Program-made: the position numbers and the translations under genes
Shown here: piece after piece, positions 1 through 8,668 of the stretch
How positions within the stretch are numbered: position 1 is the stretch's first letter
Layout: each line of letters starts with the position of its first letter
Assembly (NCBI GenBank): GCA_963787375.1
Contig: CAWBCR010000013.1
Location: 186,001 to 250,000, forward strand
DNA from: CAWBCR01 sp963787375
GTDB lineage: Bacteria > Chloroflexota > Anaerolineae > Aggregatilineales > UBA3940
Direction of reading: 5' to 3'
Length of the DNA stretch: 64,000 nucleotides
Notes under the pieces: generated by a model
The model's database searches: none
What the model was told of the DNA's origin: nothing
What the model saw: the letters and a program-made list of their open reading frames with translations, nothing else

Positions 1-684
1 GCGACCTATGGATACGGGTACTACGGCTACGATCCATTCGTCGACCAGCTTGTCGGCGGCGACTGCTACAGCGTGTCGGCCAACACGCGCCGCTGCAACC
101 TGCTCAACAGCGTCATGAACGGCTCCTCGCATGGGGCGCAGTTGTACCTCGTCGGCTGGCTCGATAGCGTGCCGTTCGGCGCGCAGGTGCTCAACGCCAA
201 CAGTGAAACGGTTGACAGCGCAGTGCTGATCGTGCAGTTGCAGAGCACGCTGGCTGGCGGCGGCCAGCAGCCGGTCGAGGTGCCGCCGGGCCTCACCACC
301 TGGCAGCCGCTTGATCCTGTATCCCAGACCTACTACACGACGCCCTATGATCTGTACGTTTACGCGGGCGAGTCGTACGGCTTCCGCTTCGTGCCGGGGC
401 CGCTGGTCCCGCCGCTGTCGGTGACCTCATTTATCGTGCATCTCAACCAATCGTATGACTCCGGCGAGCCGCCGCCTGTCGTAACGGCGCACAACCTGCA
501 GACCGATCAGTGGGACGACCTGCACGTTCAATGGGGCGATACCCCGGTCAACGCCAGCCGTTATGTCGATGCGTCCGGCGGCGTTGAGCTGAGTATCACG
601 GTCGCGGCGCAGTCTTACGGCAGCGCGTCGGTATCTGAGCTCGACGTGACGCTGCTCGGCTCGTATCTCTCAGGGGGGAACTGA
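1..684 (+). CDS. C-terminal part of an unknown exported protein (5' end outside window)
   Basis: The reading frame is open from the first base and ends in a TGA that overlaps the next ATG by one base, so translation is probably coupled to the ABC ATPase. About 227 residues are visible. They are rich in Ser, Thr, Tyr, Gly and short beta-type stretches, with two nearby cysteines (GDCYS and RRCN) and no transmembrane helix. This looks like a non-cytoplasmic beta-rich domain. A GTG at 73 could be taken as a start, but the same composition continues upstream of it, so the gene very likely begins before the window. I do not recognise the family. The link to export is inferred only from the coupled ABC genes. 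Confidence 0.6.
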   Translation, partial: ATYGYGYYGYDPFVDQLVGGDCYSVSANTRRCNLLNSVMNGSSHGAQLYLVGWLDSVPFGAQVLNANSETVDSAVLIVQLQSTLAGGGQQPVEVPPGLTTWQPLDPVSQTYYTTPYDLYVYAGESYGFRFVPGPLVPPLSVTSFIVHLNQSYDSGEPPPVVTAHNLQTDQWDDLHVQWGDTPVNASRYVDASGGVELSITVAAQSYGSASVSELDVTLLGSYLSGGN

Positions 685-1637
685 TGGCCGCGATCATCGA
701 GACCAAGGGCCTGACCAAGCACTTCAAGAATGTGCAGGCCGTGCAGGACCTCACGTTGAGTGTCGAGGAGGGCGCGATCTACGGCTTTGTCGGGCCGAAC
801 GGCGCGGGCAAAACGACCACCATGCACATTCTCACCACGCTGCTCCAGCCGACCAGCGGCGAGGCGTGGGTGTCCGGCTTCTCGGTCACCCGGCAGCCGC
901 GCGATGTGCGGCGCGTTATTGGCTATATGCCCGACTTTTTCGGCGTCTACGACGACATGAAGGTGTGGGAGTACCTCGATTTCTTCGCCGCCTGCTATGA
1001 CATCCCCGAGGCGGATCGCCCCGCGCTGATCCGCGATTTGCTGGAGCTGGTCGAGCTATCGCATCGCGCCGACGACATGGTCGACAGCCTGTCACGCGGG
1101 ATGAAGCAGCGGCTGTGCCTGGCCCGCACGCTGGCCCACGATCCGCAGGTGCTGATCCTCGACGAGCCCGCTTCCGGCCTCGACCCGCGCGCCCGCGTCG
1201 AGATCCGGCAGCTTCTGGTCGAGCTGGCCAACATGGGCAAGACGATCTTCTTCTCGACACACATCCTGGCCGATGTGGCCGAGATCTGCACGCAGGTGGG
1301 CATCATCGAGGCGGGCAAGCTGGTCATGCAGGGCAGCGTCGAAGAGATGCAGCGCCAGCTTGTGCCGCAGCGCGAGGTGGTTGTTACGCTGCTGGCTGGC
1401 GGCGGTGAGGCGGCCAGACAGGCGCTGGCCGGCTTCCCCGGCATCGACTCGGTGTCTGATGCCAGGGCCGACAACGGTCGCGAGCGGCTGCACGTGATGC
1501 TGGCCGGTGAGGACGAGGACGTGAGCAGGATGCTGGCCGTGATGGTCAAAGCGGGGGTGCCCGTGCTGCATTTCGCCGAGGAGACGCGCGACCTCGAATC
1601 GATCTTCATGCGGGCGACGAAGGGCATCGTCTCATGA
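684..1637 (+). CDS. ABC transporter ATP-binding protein (ABC-2 export type)
   Basis: 317 residues, the usual length for a CcmA/DrrA-type ATPase that powers ABC-2 exporters. Visible motifs in order: Walker A GPNGAGKTT (about 37-45), Q-loop region, signature SLSRGMKQ (about 135-142), Walker B VLILDEP (about 156-162) with the D-loop GLDP, and the switch His in FFSTH (about 193). The roughly 100-residue C-terminal tail is the regulatory extension seen in this subfamily. The ATG overlaps the preceding stop. The stop (TGA) in turn overlaps an ATG at 1634, which starts the next gene, so this is a tight operon with the two following permease genes. The transported substrate cannot be told from sequence. 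Confidence 0.95.
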   Translation: MAAIIETKGLTKHFKNVQAVQDLTLSVEEGAIYGFVGPNGAGKTTTMHILTTLLQPTSGEAWVSGFSVTRQPRDVRRVIGYMPDFFGVYDDMKVWEYLDFFAACYDIPEADRPALIRDLLELVELSHRADDMVDSLSRGMKQRLCLARTLAHDPQVLILDEPASGLDPRARVEIRQLLVELANMGKTIFFSTHILADVAEICTQVGIIEAGKLVMQGSVEEMQRQLVPQREVVVTLLAGGGEAARQALAGFPGIDSVSDARADNGRERLHVMLAGEDEDVSRMLAVMVKAGVPVLHFAEETRDLESIFMRATKGIVS

Positions 1638-2518
1638 TCGTGGCAGCCCTCACACTATGACTTCAACGCGCCCGCGAGCTTTACGCCGAGCGTATCAGGC
1701 CGCTGGCGCAGTGGCTGTGGAGCAACCCGCTGCTGAGCCATGCGCGTCGGAACGGGCCGCTCGCGCCGGGGGTGGTGCGCATCGGCCTGCCCATCGCCGC
1801 CGGGTTGCTGGCGCTGGTCGCGGTGCTGGCGTGGGTGCTGAACTTCCGCGCGGCGGGCGCGGCGCTGATCGGCCTGAGCCTGGCCGCGGCGCTGGCCCCG
1901 GCGCTGGCTGCGCCGGGGGTGGCCGCCGACCGGCTGGCGCGGCAGATGCGCACGCCCGGCCAGGACCCGCGCCGCCTGTCTGACCTGCCGCCGCACGAGG
2001 TTTCGACCGGCCTGCTGCTGGTCGTGCTGTGGCGGCTGCGCTGGATGATCCTCGCCGGGCTGGCGTTTGCGCCTGCGCTGGCTATCGGCATCCTGCGCCT
2101 CGACGTGTCGGACTTTGCCACGTGGCGCGAGTTGGCAGAGGTGCTAGGCGGCGCGACGGCTGCCGGGCGCACGGTGTGGCTGCTTCCCGGTGGCGGCATT
2201 CCCTACGGGCGGCTGGCGCTGCGCGCGTTGAGTGCCGCGCTGGTTCCGTGGGCGGCCCTGCCGGCCTTCGCCGCGCTGGGCGTCACGTCGGCGCTGCTGC
2301 TTGAGGACCCGGCGCTAGGCGCGCTGGCTGCGCTGCTGGCCGAGGTCATCACCGCGCCGCTGCTGCTGCTGGCGTGGAATGCGCTGACGCGGACGCCGCT
2401 GCTGGCCGCGCCCTACGAGCTGATCCGGGCGCTGCTGCTGGCCGCGCTGATCGGCGGGCTGGTTTATGCCGCCGTGGCGCTGACACGGGTCAACGCGCGG
2501 CTGCTGGGCGCGGCGTAA
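1634..2518 (+). CDS. ABC-2 type membrane permease subunit, in-frame stop near its start
   Basis: A very hydrophobic protein of about 285 residues with many Leu/Ala-rich transmembrane helices, placed between an ABC ATPase and a recognisable permease. The best start is the ATG in ATGA overlapping the ATPase stop. It reads eight codons and then meets TGA at 1658-1660. After that stop the same frame is open and looks coding at once: LQRARELYAERIRPLAQWLW is a typical cytoplasmic N-terminus ahead of the first helix. An initiation at GTG 1772 would give a shorter 248-residue protein but would waste about 37 plausible codons. Either the TGA is a base-call error or nonsense mutation, or translation restarts downstream. 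Permease function is inferred from context and hydrophobicity. Confidence 0.6.
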
Positions 2519-2582
2519 GGAGTCCGGGGCGGAACCCCCGGCAGCTCGCCGCCGTCATTGTAATGAACGAGGAATGAGGTAG

Positions 2583-3523
2583 ATGTCAACCACACCAGCC
2601 GAGCCAACCCCCATCCAGCCGCCGCCGCGCCTGGGCGCGCTAATCCGGCGCAACCCGATCGCGCTCAAGGAGCTGCGCGGGCGGATGCGCGGCGCGCGGG
2701 CGTTCGTCATCCTGACCGGCTACGTCACGCTGATGAGCCTGTTTACCGTGCTGCTGTACCTGATCTACACCACCTCGTCGTCGACCTCTTGAGCACAAGT
2801 GGCGGGGTCGTCGGCAAGCTGATCTTCGGCGGCGTGCTGGCCGTCGAGTTGTTCCTGGTGTGCTTCATCGCCCCGGCGTTCACCACCGGCGCGATCAGCG
2901 GCGAGCGCGAGCGGCAGACGTTCAACCTGCTGCGCACCACGCTGCTCTCGGCGCGGCGGATCGTCGTCGGCAAGCTGATCTCGGCGCTGGCCTACATTGT
3001 CCTGCTGCTGCTCGTCGCCGTACCGCTCCAGTCGCTGGCCTTCCTGATGGGCGGCATCACCGCCGCCGAAGTGCTGCTGTCGGTTGAGCTGCTGCTGGTG
3101 ACGGGGCTGGCCTACGGCGCGGTGGGCATCTATTTCTCGGCGCGGACCACCCGCACGCTCACCGCCAGCATCCTGACGTACACCATCGCGCTGCTGGTCA
3201 CGGTCGCGCTGCCGATTGCTTCGCTGCTGCTGGGGCTGCTCACGCCGCTGGGCCTCAGCAACCTGGGCAATCCGCTGCTGGAGGCGATTCTCGTCTACGT
3301 GCTGAACTTCCTGTCGGCCACCAACCCCATCGCCGCTGCCGTCGCCACCGAGACGGCCTTACAGCGCTACAATGCGCCGTTCTTCTATTCCTATACGCTG
3401 GTCAGCGGTCAGAACATCCCAGTGGTTGACCCCTGGGTCACCTTTACGGTGGTCTATGTGCTCGCTACGATCATATTAGTTGCGCTCGCCGTGCGGCACG
3501 TGCGCCGCCTCGAAGCCGCCTGA
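2583..3523 (+). CDS. ABC-2 type transporter permease, split by a frameshift
   Basis: Two overlapping reading frames make one permease. The first ends at a TGA (2790-2792) after the motif RNPIALKELRGRMRGARAF, a typical ABC-2 permease N-terminus, plus helix 1. The second starts 1 base out of register and continues with the GAISGERERQTFNLLRTTLL motif that follows helix 2 in this family, then four to five more helices. Correcting one missing base between about 2777 and 2795 gives 313 residues, a normal length. It lies in the same operon as the ATPase. An alternative is true translational coupling through a TTG at 2789, but the first product would then be a lone 69-residue fragment. Confidence 0.85.
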
Positions 3524-3540
3524 GTGAAGGATTGGTCGGT

Positions 3541-5151
3541 ATGACTGCCACAGGTTCTGAGCTACAGCGCATCCACTCGACCTTACGTGCGTGGGATACC
3601 CGCCTGCGCCTGCGGCACAGCCTCGAATGGCTGCCGCGCGGGCTGGCCGGTGGGCTGCTGGCTGCCGGGCTGCTGGCTGTCGCCGCGCGCCTGTGGCCGA
3701 TTGCGCCGCATCGCACCCTGATCGAGATCAGCGCCGCGCTGGCACTGCTGGGTATGGTGAGCGTCATGATCGGCGTGTGGGTCTGGCAGCGCAGTGCGCT
3801 GGCCGTCGCCCGCCGCTTCGACGCGCTGCTGGGCCTCAAAGAACGCCTGTCGACCGCGCTGGAAGTCGCCGAGGGCCGCCTGCCCATCGAATCCGACCGG
3901 CTGGCCGCTGCCCAGCGCCGCGACGCCGTCCACGCTGCCGCCAGCGCCGACCCGCGCCGCGCGCTGCCGCTGCGCGTCGACTGGCGCGAGTGGGCAGTCG
4001 CGGCTATTGTGCTGGGCTTGCTGATTGTCGCCGTGGCGCTGCCCAACCCGCAGGACGCGGTCCTGGCGCAGCAGGCGCAGGTGCAGCAGGCCATCGCCGA
4101 GGAGATCGACTCGCTCGACGCGCTGCGCCAGCAGGCGCTGACCGACCCCTCGCTGACCGACACGCAGCGCCTGCAGATCGTCGATACGCTCGACCAGGCG
4201 CTCAGCACGCTGTCGCAGCAGGACGTCACGCAGCAAGAGGCCTTCGCCGCGCTCGACACGGCGCAGCAACAGCTTCAGGATATGTCGCAGGCGCAGGCCG
4301 CCGCGCAGCAGCAGGCGCTCCAGGCCGCCAGCGGGCAGTTCTCCGAGGCGGGCGCGCCGCAGGTCGGGAATGCGCTTCAGCAGGGCGACCTTCAGGGGGC
4401 GGGGCAGGCGTTGTCGGGCATGCTCGACACCCTGACGCCCGACCAGGCGGCAGCAGCCGCCTCGCAGCTTTCCGCCGCCGCCGAAGCGCTCCAGGCGACT
4501 AACCCCGACGTGGCGCAGGCGCTCGACCAGGCCGCGCAGGCGCTCCAGCAGGGCGACACCGCCGGCGCGCAGGCGGCGCTCGACCAGGCCGGGCAGGCGA
4601 TGCAGCAGGCCGGGCAGGGCAGCGCCGCCGACGGCTACTCGGACAAGATACGCAAGGACCAGCAGAGCATGGCCGATGCGGGTCAGGGCAGCCAGCCCGG
4701 CCAGAACGGCATGGGGCAGGCCCAGACGCAGGGATCGGGGCAGGGCTCCGGCTCATCTGACCAGCCGCAGCAGGGAACCGGCTCCGGCGGCGCGGGGCGC
4801 GGCGCGGCGGATGGCCCGGCGCAGGGCGGCGTCGCCAGCGGCCAGATCAGCACCGACAACGGTGCAGGCGACGGCGGCGAGACGCCCAACAGCAACGTTT
4901 ACGCCCCGCAGCGCGTTGGGGGTGAGGGCGGCCCGCAGCTTGACGTGCCCGGAAACCCCGACTCCGGCATCCCGATCCAGGAAGGCGAGTTTGCCAACAA
5001 CCCGAACGGGCAGGCGTCAGTGCCATATACGCAGGTCTACGGCGACTATTCCAGCGCGGCCAACCAGGCGCTCGACAGCGGCTACGTGCCGCTCGGCCTG
5101 CGCGGGCTGATCCAGCAGTACTTCACCCGGCTCGATCCGTCGCAGCCGTGA
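3541..5151 (+). CDS. DUF4175-like membrane protein with long Gln/Ala-rich coiled region
   Basis: 536 residues from the ATG that follows GAAGGA by ten bases (an in-frame TTG at 3532 is less likely). Two helices lie near residues 33-53 and 66-87 and a third near 150-168. A long Ala/Gln/Asp-rich region of probable coiled coil follows (about 175-370), then a Gly/Gln/Ser low-complexity stretch to about 440 and a proline/asparagine-rich tail. This topology resembles DUF4175-type proteins that sit beside MoxR/DUF58/VWA genes. The position directly before moxR supports membership in that cluster. The biochemical role is unknown; a scaffold for the MoxR/VWA partners is only a guess. Confidence 0.7.
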   Translation: MTATGSELQRIHSTLRAWDTRLRLRHSLEWLPRGLAGGLLAAGLLAVAARLWPIAPHRTLIEISAALALLGMVSVMIGVWVWQRSALAVARRFDALLGLKERLSTALEVAEGRLPIESDRLAAAQRRDAVHAAASADPRRALPLRVDWREWAVAAIVLGLLIVAVALPNPQDAVLAQQAQVQQAIAEEIDSLDALRQQALTDPSLTDTQRLQIVDTLDQALSTLSQQDVTQQEAFAALDTAQQQLQDMSQAQAAAQQQALQAASGQFSEAGAPQVGNALQQGDLQGAGQALSGMLDTLTPDQAAAAASQLSAAAEALQATNPDVAQALDQAAQALQQGDTAGAQAALDQAGQAMQQAGQGSAADGYSDKIRKDQQSMADAGQGSQPGQNGMGQAQTQGSGQGSGSSDQPQQGTGSGGAGRGAADGPAQGGVASGQISTDNGAGDGGETPNSNVYAPQRVGGEGGPQLDVPGNPDSGIPIQEGEFANNPNGQASVPYTQVYGDYSSAANQALDSGYVPLGLRGLIQQYFTRLDPSQP

Positions 5152-5185
5152 TGGTCCGAATGAAGCAAACGAAGGGGCTTATTTC

Positions 5186-6177
<992 letters not shown>

Positions 6178-6181
<4 letters not shown>

Positions 6182-6288
6182 TCTCCGCCCTCGCGCTGCT
6201 GCTGCTGGTGATCGGTGGGGTCGTCGTGCTGTTTGCGCTGGCCGTCGGCGTGATCCTGGTAGTCGCTGCCAGCCGTCGGCGGGATTAG
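6178..6288 (+). CDS. small single-helix membrane protein (36 aa)
   Basis: A GTG overlapping the moxR stop (GTGA) opens a 36-codon frame. Its product is almost entirely one hydrophobic helix (Leu/Val/Ala/Gly) ending in a positively charged tail ASRRRD, the pattern of a small membrane protein with its C-terminus inside. The 4-base overlap suggests coupled translation with the ATPase. No family is recognised. Support is the overlap, the clean helix-plus-charge pattern and the lack of any other gene in this stretch. Confidence 0.45.
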
Positions 6289-6292
6289 CGCC

Positions 6293-6436
6293 GTGCTGCG
6301 TTCTATCGGCCCGCTGGAATGTGTGATCATTTCGCTGCTGTGCCTGCTGGTGGCCTCGCCGTGGGTGCTGGGCCTCATCCTGCGCGTTCTACGCGGGGGA
6401 GGGGCAGCAGCACCAGACGATCCGCAAAAGAGTTGA
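6293..6436 (+). CDS. small membrane protein (47 aa)
   Basis: A GTG four bases after the previous stop gives a 47-residue product with one hydrophobic segment (about residues 10-33) followed by Arg residues and a hydrophilic tail GGAAAPDDPQKS. The arrangement (helix, positive residues, soluble tail) is believable for a small membrane protein. No clear ribosome binding site is seen apart from coupling to the previous frame. The function is unknown. Confidence 0.35.
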   Translation: MLRSIGPLECVIISLLCLLVASPWVLGLILRVLRGGGAAAPDDPQKS

Positions 6437-6466
6437 GTTTGCTGTTGCGTGCGCAAGGGGATGAAA

Positions 6467-6616
6467 ATGAGTTCCATCGGAGTTTCTGAAATCGCCATCA
6501 TCGTCGCGATTGTGTTCTGCGGGGTGCTGATCGTTGCCGGGGTGGGCGTCGGCGGCTACTTCCTCGGCAGGTCCGCCGCCGAGAAGTCGCGTACGCCGGG
6601 GTCGGATAGGGAGTAG
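6467..6616 (+). CDS. small single-helix membrane protein (49 aa)
   Basis: The ATG at 6467 follows AAGGGG by six bases, better spaced than the ATG six bases upstream. The product has a Gly/Val/Ile-rich helix (about residues 6-32) and a charged tail with SAAEKSRTPGSDRE. It lies in the same direction as moxR and the following exporter gene, with short gaps on both sides. With the two preceding frames it forms a run of three tiny membrane proteins. The family is unknown. Confidence 0.5.
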   Translation: MSSIGVSEIAIIVAIVFCGVLIVAGVGVGGYFLGRSAAEKSRTPGSDRE

Positions 6617-6642
6617 GGACCTTCGAGACAGGGGAGGGGGAT

Positions 6643-7281
6643 ATGCCGGATGGCTCGACGCTTGTGGTGTTTATCGTCGCGGCTGCGATCCTGCTGGTGG
6701 TGCCGGGCCCGGCGGTGATGTACATCGTCGCGCGCAGCATCGACCAGGGACGGCTGGCCGGGATTGTGTCGGTGCTCGGCATCGAGGTGGGCACGTTCTT
6801 TCACATCGCCGCCGCGGCGCTGGGCGTCTCTGCGCTGCTGATGACCTCGGCGCTGGCCTTCGAGGCCGTCAAGTACCTGGGGGCGGCGTATCTGGTCTAC
6901 CTGGGCATCCAGAAGCTCTTCTTCGAGAAGGACGACCCCGCCGCCATCGTCGCGCCTGAGCCGCAGAAGCTGTCGCGTATATTCGTGCAGGGCGCGGTCG
7001 TCAACCTGCTGAACCCCAAGACGGCGCTGTTCTTCTTTGCCTTTCTGCCGCAGTTTGCCGACCCGGCGCGCGGCCCGGTCGCCGTGCAGATCCTGTTTCT
7101 GGGCCTGCTGTTTGTGGCTATGGCGATCTGCAGCGACAGCCTGTACGCGCTGCTGGCAGGCAGCTTTGGGAAGTGGCTGAAGGACCGGCGCGCGTTTCTG
7201 CGCGGCCAGCGCTACTTCGCCGGGACGGTGTACGTAGCGCTCGGCTTGCTGACGGCGCTTTCAGGCTCGGAGAGCCATTAG
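6643..7281 (+). CDS. LysE/RhtB family exporter
   Basis: 212 residues with six hydrophobic helices, as in LysE/RhtB amino-acid exporters. The N-terminal VPGPAVMYIVARSI segment matches the conserved (V/T)PGPNxxxV motif, and NLLNPKTALFFFAFLPQF is the second family hallmark. Members export amino acids or homoserine lactone-like compounds; the substrate here is not predictable. GGGAGGGGG lies immediately upstream of the ATG. The stop abuts the GTG of the DUF58 gene, so it appears to share a transcript with the moxR cluster although its role is probably unrelated. Confidence 0.93.
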   Translation: MPDGSTLVVFIVAAAILLVVPGPAVMYIVARSIDQGRLAGIVSVLGIEVGTFFHIAAAALGVSALLMTSALAFEAVKYLGAAYLVYLGIQKLFFEKDDPAAIVAPEPQKLSRIFVQGAVVNLLNPKTALFFFAFLPQFADPARGPVAVQILFLGLLFVAMAICSDSLYALLAGSFGKWLKDRRAFLRGQRYFAGTVYVALGLLTALSGSESH

Positions 7282-8199
7282 GTGACCGCAAGACTGTTTG
7301 ACGAACCCACGCTGCGCAAACTGGAGCAGCTTGCGCTGGTCGCGCACCGGGTGCGCGCCGGGGTGATGAAGGGCGAGCGCCGCTCGACCAAGCGCGGCAC
7401 GTCCATCGAATTTGCCGATTACCGCGACTACACGCGCGGCGACGACCTGCGCCGCCTCGATTGGAACGTCTACGCCCGGCTGGGCAAGCCGTTCATCAAG
7501 CTGCTGGAGGAGGAAGAGGACCTCACCGTCCACGTCCTGCTTGACTTGTCGGCGTCGATGGATTGGCCGCCTGACGATCCGCTTGCGCCACCCGCTGCCG
7601 TCGACGCGCACAAGTTCCGCTACGCGCAGCGGCTGGCCGGTGCGCTGGCCTACATCGGCCTCACCGGCTCCGACCGGGTGGCCGTGGCGCTGCTGCGCGG
7701 GGCGCGGCTGGATGGGCGCTGGGGGCCGTCACGCGGGCGGGCGCAGACGCTGCCCATGCTCACCTGGCTCGAAGCGCAGCAAACCGGAGGCACCACCGAC
7801 CTCGACGCGGCGCTGCGCGACTACGCGCTGCGCGGGGGCCGGCCTGGCCTGGCGCTGCTGGTCAGCGATATGCTGTCGCCCGCCGGCTACGCTGCGGGGC
7901 TGACCGCACTCCAGGGGCGCGGTTACGAGGTTGCGATCATCCACCTGCTCGCGCCCGACGAGGTGCTGCCGGAATTGGCTGGCGACCTGCGGCTGGTCGA
8001 TGCGGAGACCGGCACGGGCCAGGACGTGACGGTCGATGCTGCGATGCGCGACCTGTACATGCGCCGCCTGGCCCAGTGGCGGGACGAGATCGCCGGGCAC
8101 ACGCTGGCGCGCGGCGTGCACTACGTGTCGGTCGAGACCGGCACGCCGTGGGAGAACATCATCCTGTATGCGCTGCGTCGTGCTGGCGTGGTGAAGTAA
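7282..8199 (+). CDS. DUF58 domain-containing protein
   Basis: 305 residues starting at GTG directly after the previous TAG. The family signature GTSIEFADYRDYTRGDDLRRLDWNVYAR-type segment is present (about residues 38-65; key residues R, Y, D, R, W). A VWA-like fold follows, with a MIDAS-like DLSASMDW (about 89-96) and VSDML near residue 196. DUF58 proteins partner MoxR ATPases. In a simple cluster the next gene would follow closely, but here the 463-base inverted-repeat element begins three bases after the stop and separates it from the VWA gene. Confidence 0.95.
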   Translation: MTARLFDEPTLRKLEQLALVAHRVRAGVMKGERRSTKRGTSIEFADYRDYTRGDDLRRLDWNVYARLGKPFIKLLEEEEDLTVHVLLDLSASMDWPPDDPLAPPAAVDAHKFRYAQRLAGALAYIGLTGSDRVAVALLRGARLDGRWGPSRGRAQTLPMLTWLEAQQTGGTTDLDAALRDYALRGGRPGLALLVSDMLSPAGYAAGLTALQGRGYEVAIIHLLAPDEVLPELAGDLRLVDAETGTGQDVTVDAAMRDLYMRRLAQWRDEIAGHTLARGVHYVSVETGTPWENIILYALRRAGVVK

Positions 8200-8202
8200 G
8201 GC

Positions 8203-8236
8203 ATTCAGTCCACAGATTTCACAGATGCCACAGATT
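8203..8236 (+). repeat. left CACAGAT inverted repeat of the GxxExxY element
   Basis: Contains ATTCAGTCCACAGATT followed by two more CACAGAT units (TCACAGAT and CCACAGATT). The first 16 bases are perfectly complementary to 8650-8665. Confidence 0.8.
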
Positions 8237-8247
8237 GAAGAGTCCCG

Positions 8248-8620
8248 ATGGCCGAGTTTCTCTACAAAGAGTTGTCATTCAATATCATCGGAGCAGCGAT
8301 GGAAGTGCACACGGTTCTGGGCCCTGGCTTTCCGGAAGAGGTTTACCAGGCAGCGCTTGAGCGAGAATTGACTCTACGTGACATTCCATATGAGTTCACA
8401 GAAGCACATTCAGGTTGGTTACAAGGGTTCTGTAATTGCCGATTATTACCTCGACCTCGTGGTCGATCAGAAGATAGATGTTGAACTCAAGGCGGTGAGC
8501 CAGCTCGCACCGGTGCATCAATCACAGGTGATCTCATATCTGAAGGCGAGCGGTCTGCGCGTGGGGCTTCTTCTGAACTTCGGCGAACAGAGCCTCACCC
8601 ATAAACGTATTGTGCTCTGA
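8248..8620 (+). CDS. GxxExxY protein (PD-(D/E)XK nuclease-like), one-base frameshift
   Basis: The first part contains the defining motif GFPEEVY (G-x-x-E-x-x-Y) in VHTVLGPGFPEEVYQAALER. The second part, one frame away, holds QVGYKGSVIADYYLDLVV and VELKAV. Removing one extra A at about 8398 joins them as IPYEF-QKHIQVGYKG and gives 123 residues, the usual size of about 125 for GxxExxY (PDDEXK_3-type) proteins. The acidic D in YLDL and the E-x-K in VELKA fit a PD-(D/E)XK nuclease core. The biological role of the family is not established. The gene is enclosed by inverted CACAGAT repeats. Confidence 0.88.
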
Positions 8621-8630
8621 CAACGAGATG

Positions 8631-8665
8631 AAATCTGTGAAATCCGTGTAATCTGTGGACTGAAT
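8631..8665 (-). repeat. right CACAGAT inverted repeat of the GxxExxY element
   Basis: Read on the minus strand it is ATTCAGTCCACAGATT followed by ACACGGATT and TCACAGATTT units. It ends three bases before the ATG of the VWA gene. Confidence 0.8.
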
Positions 8666-8668
8666 CCG

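Larger units (their letters stand above)
8203..8665. mobile_element. small inverted-repeat element carrying a GxxExxY gene
   Basis: A 16-base perfect inverted repeat (ATTCAGTCCACAGATT at 8203-8218, its complement at 8650-8665) bounds a 463-base block. Further CACAGAT-type units lie just inside each end: 8219-8236 on the left, 8631-8649 on the right. The only gene within is the GxxExxY gene. The block sits exactly between the DUF58 stop and the ATG of the VWA gene in an otherwise compact cluster. It looks like a discrete inserted unit, but no transposase is present and no flanking target duplication was identified. Confidence 0.6.

Noticed and set aside
1658..1660. TGA as selenocysteine or tryptophan codon
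   Set aside because: No SECIS-like hairpin was seen, TGA ends many intact genes here, and the position is in a non-catalytic N-terminus.
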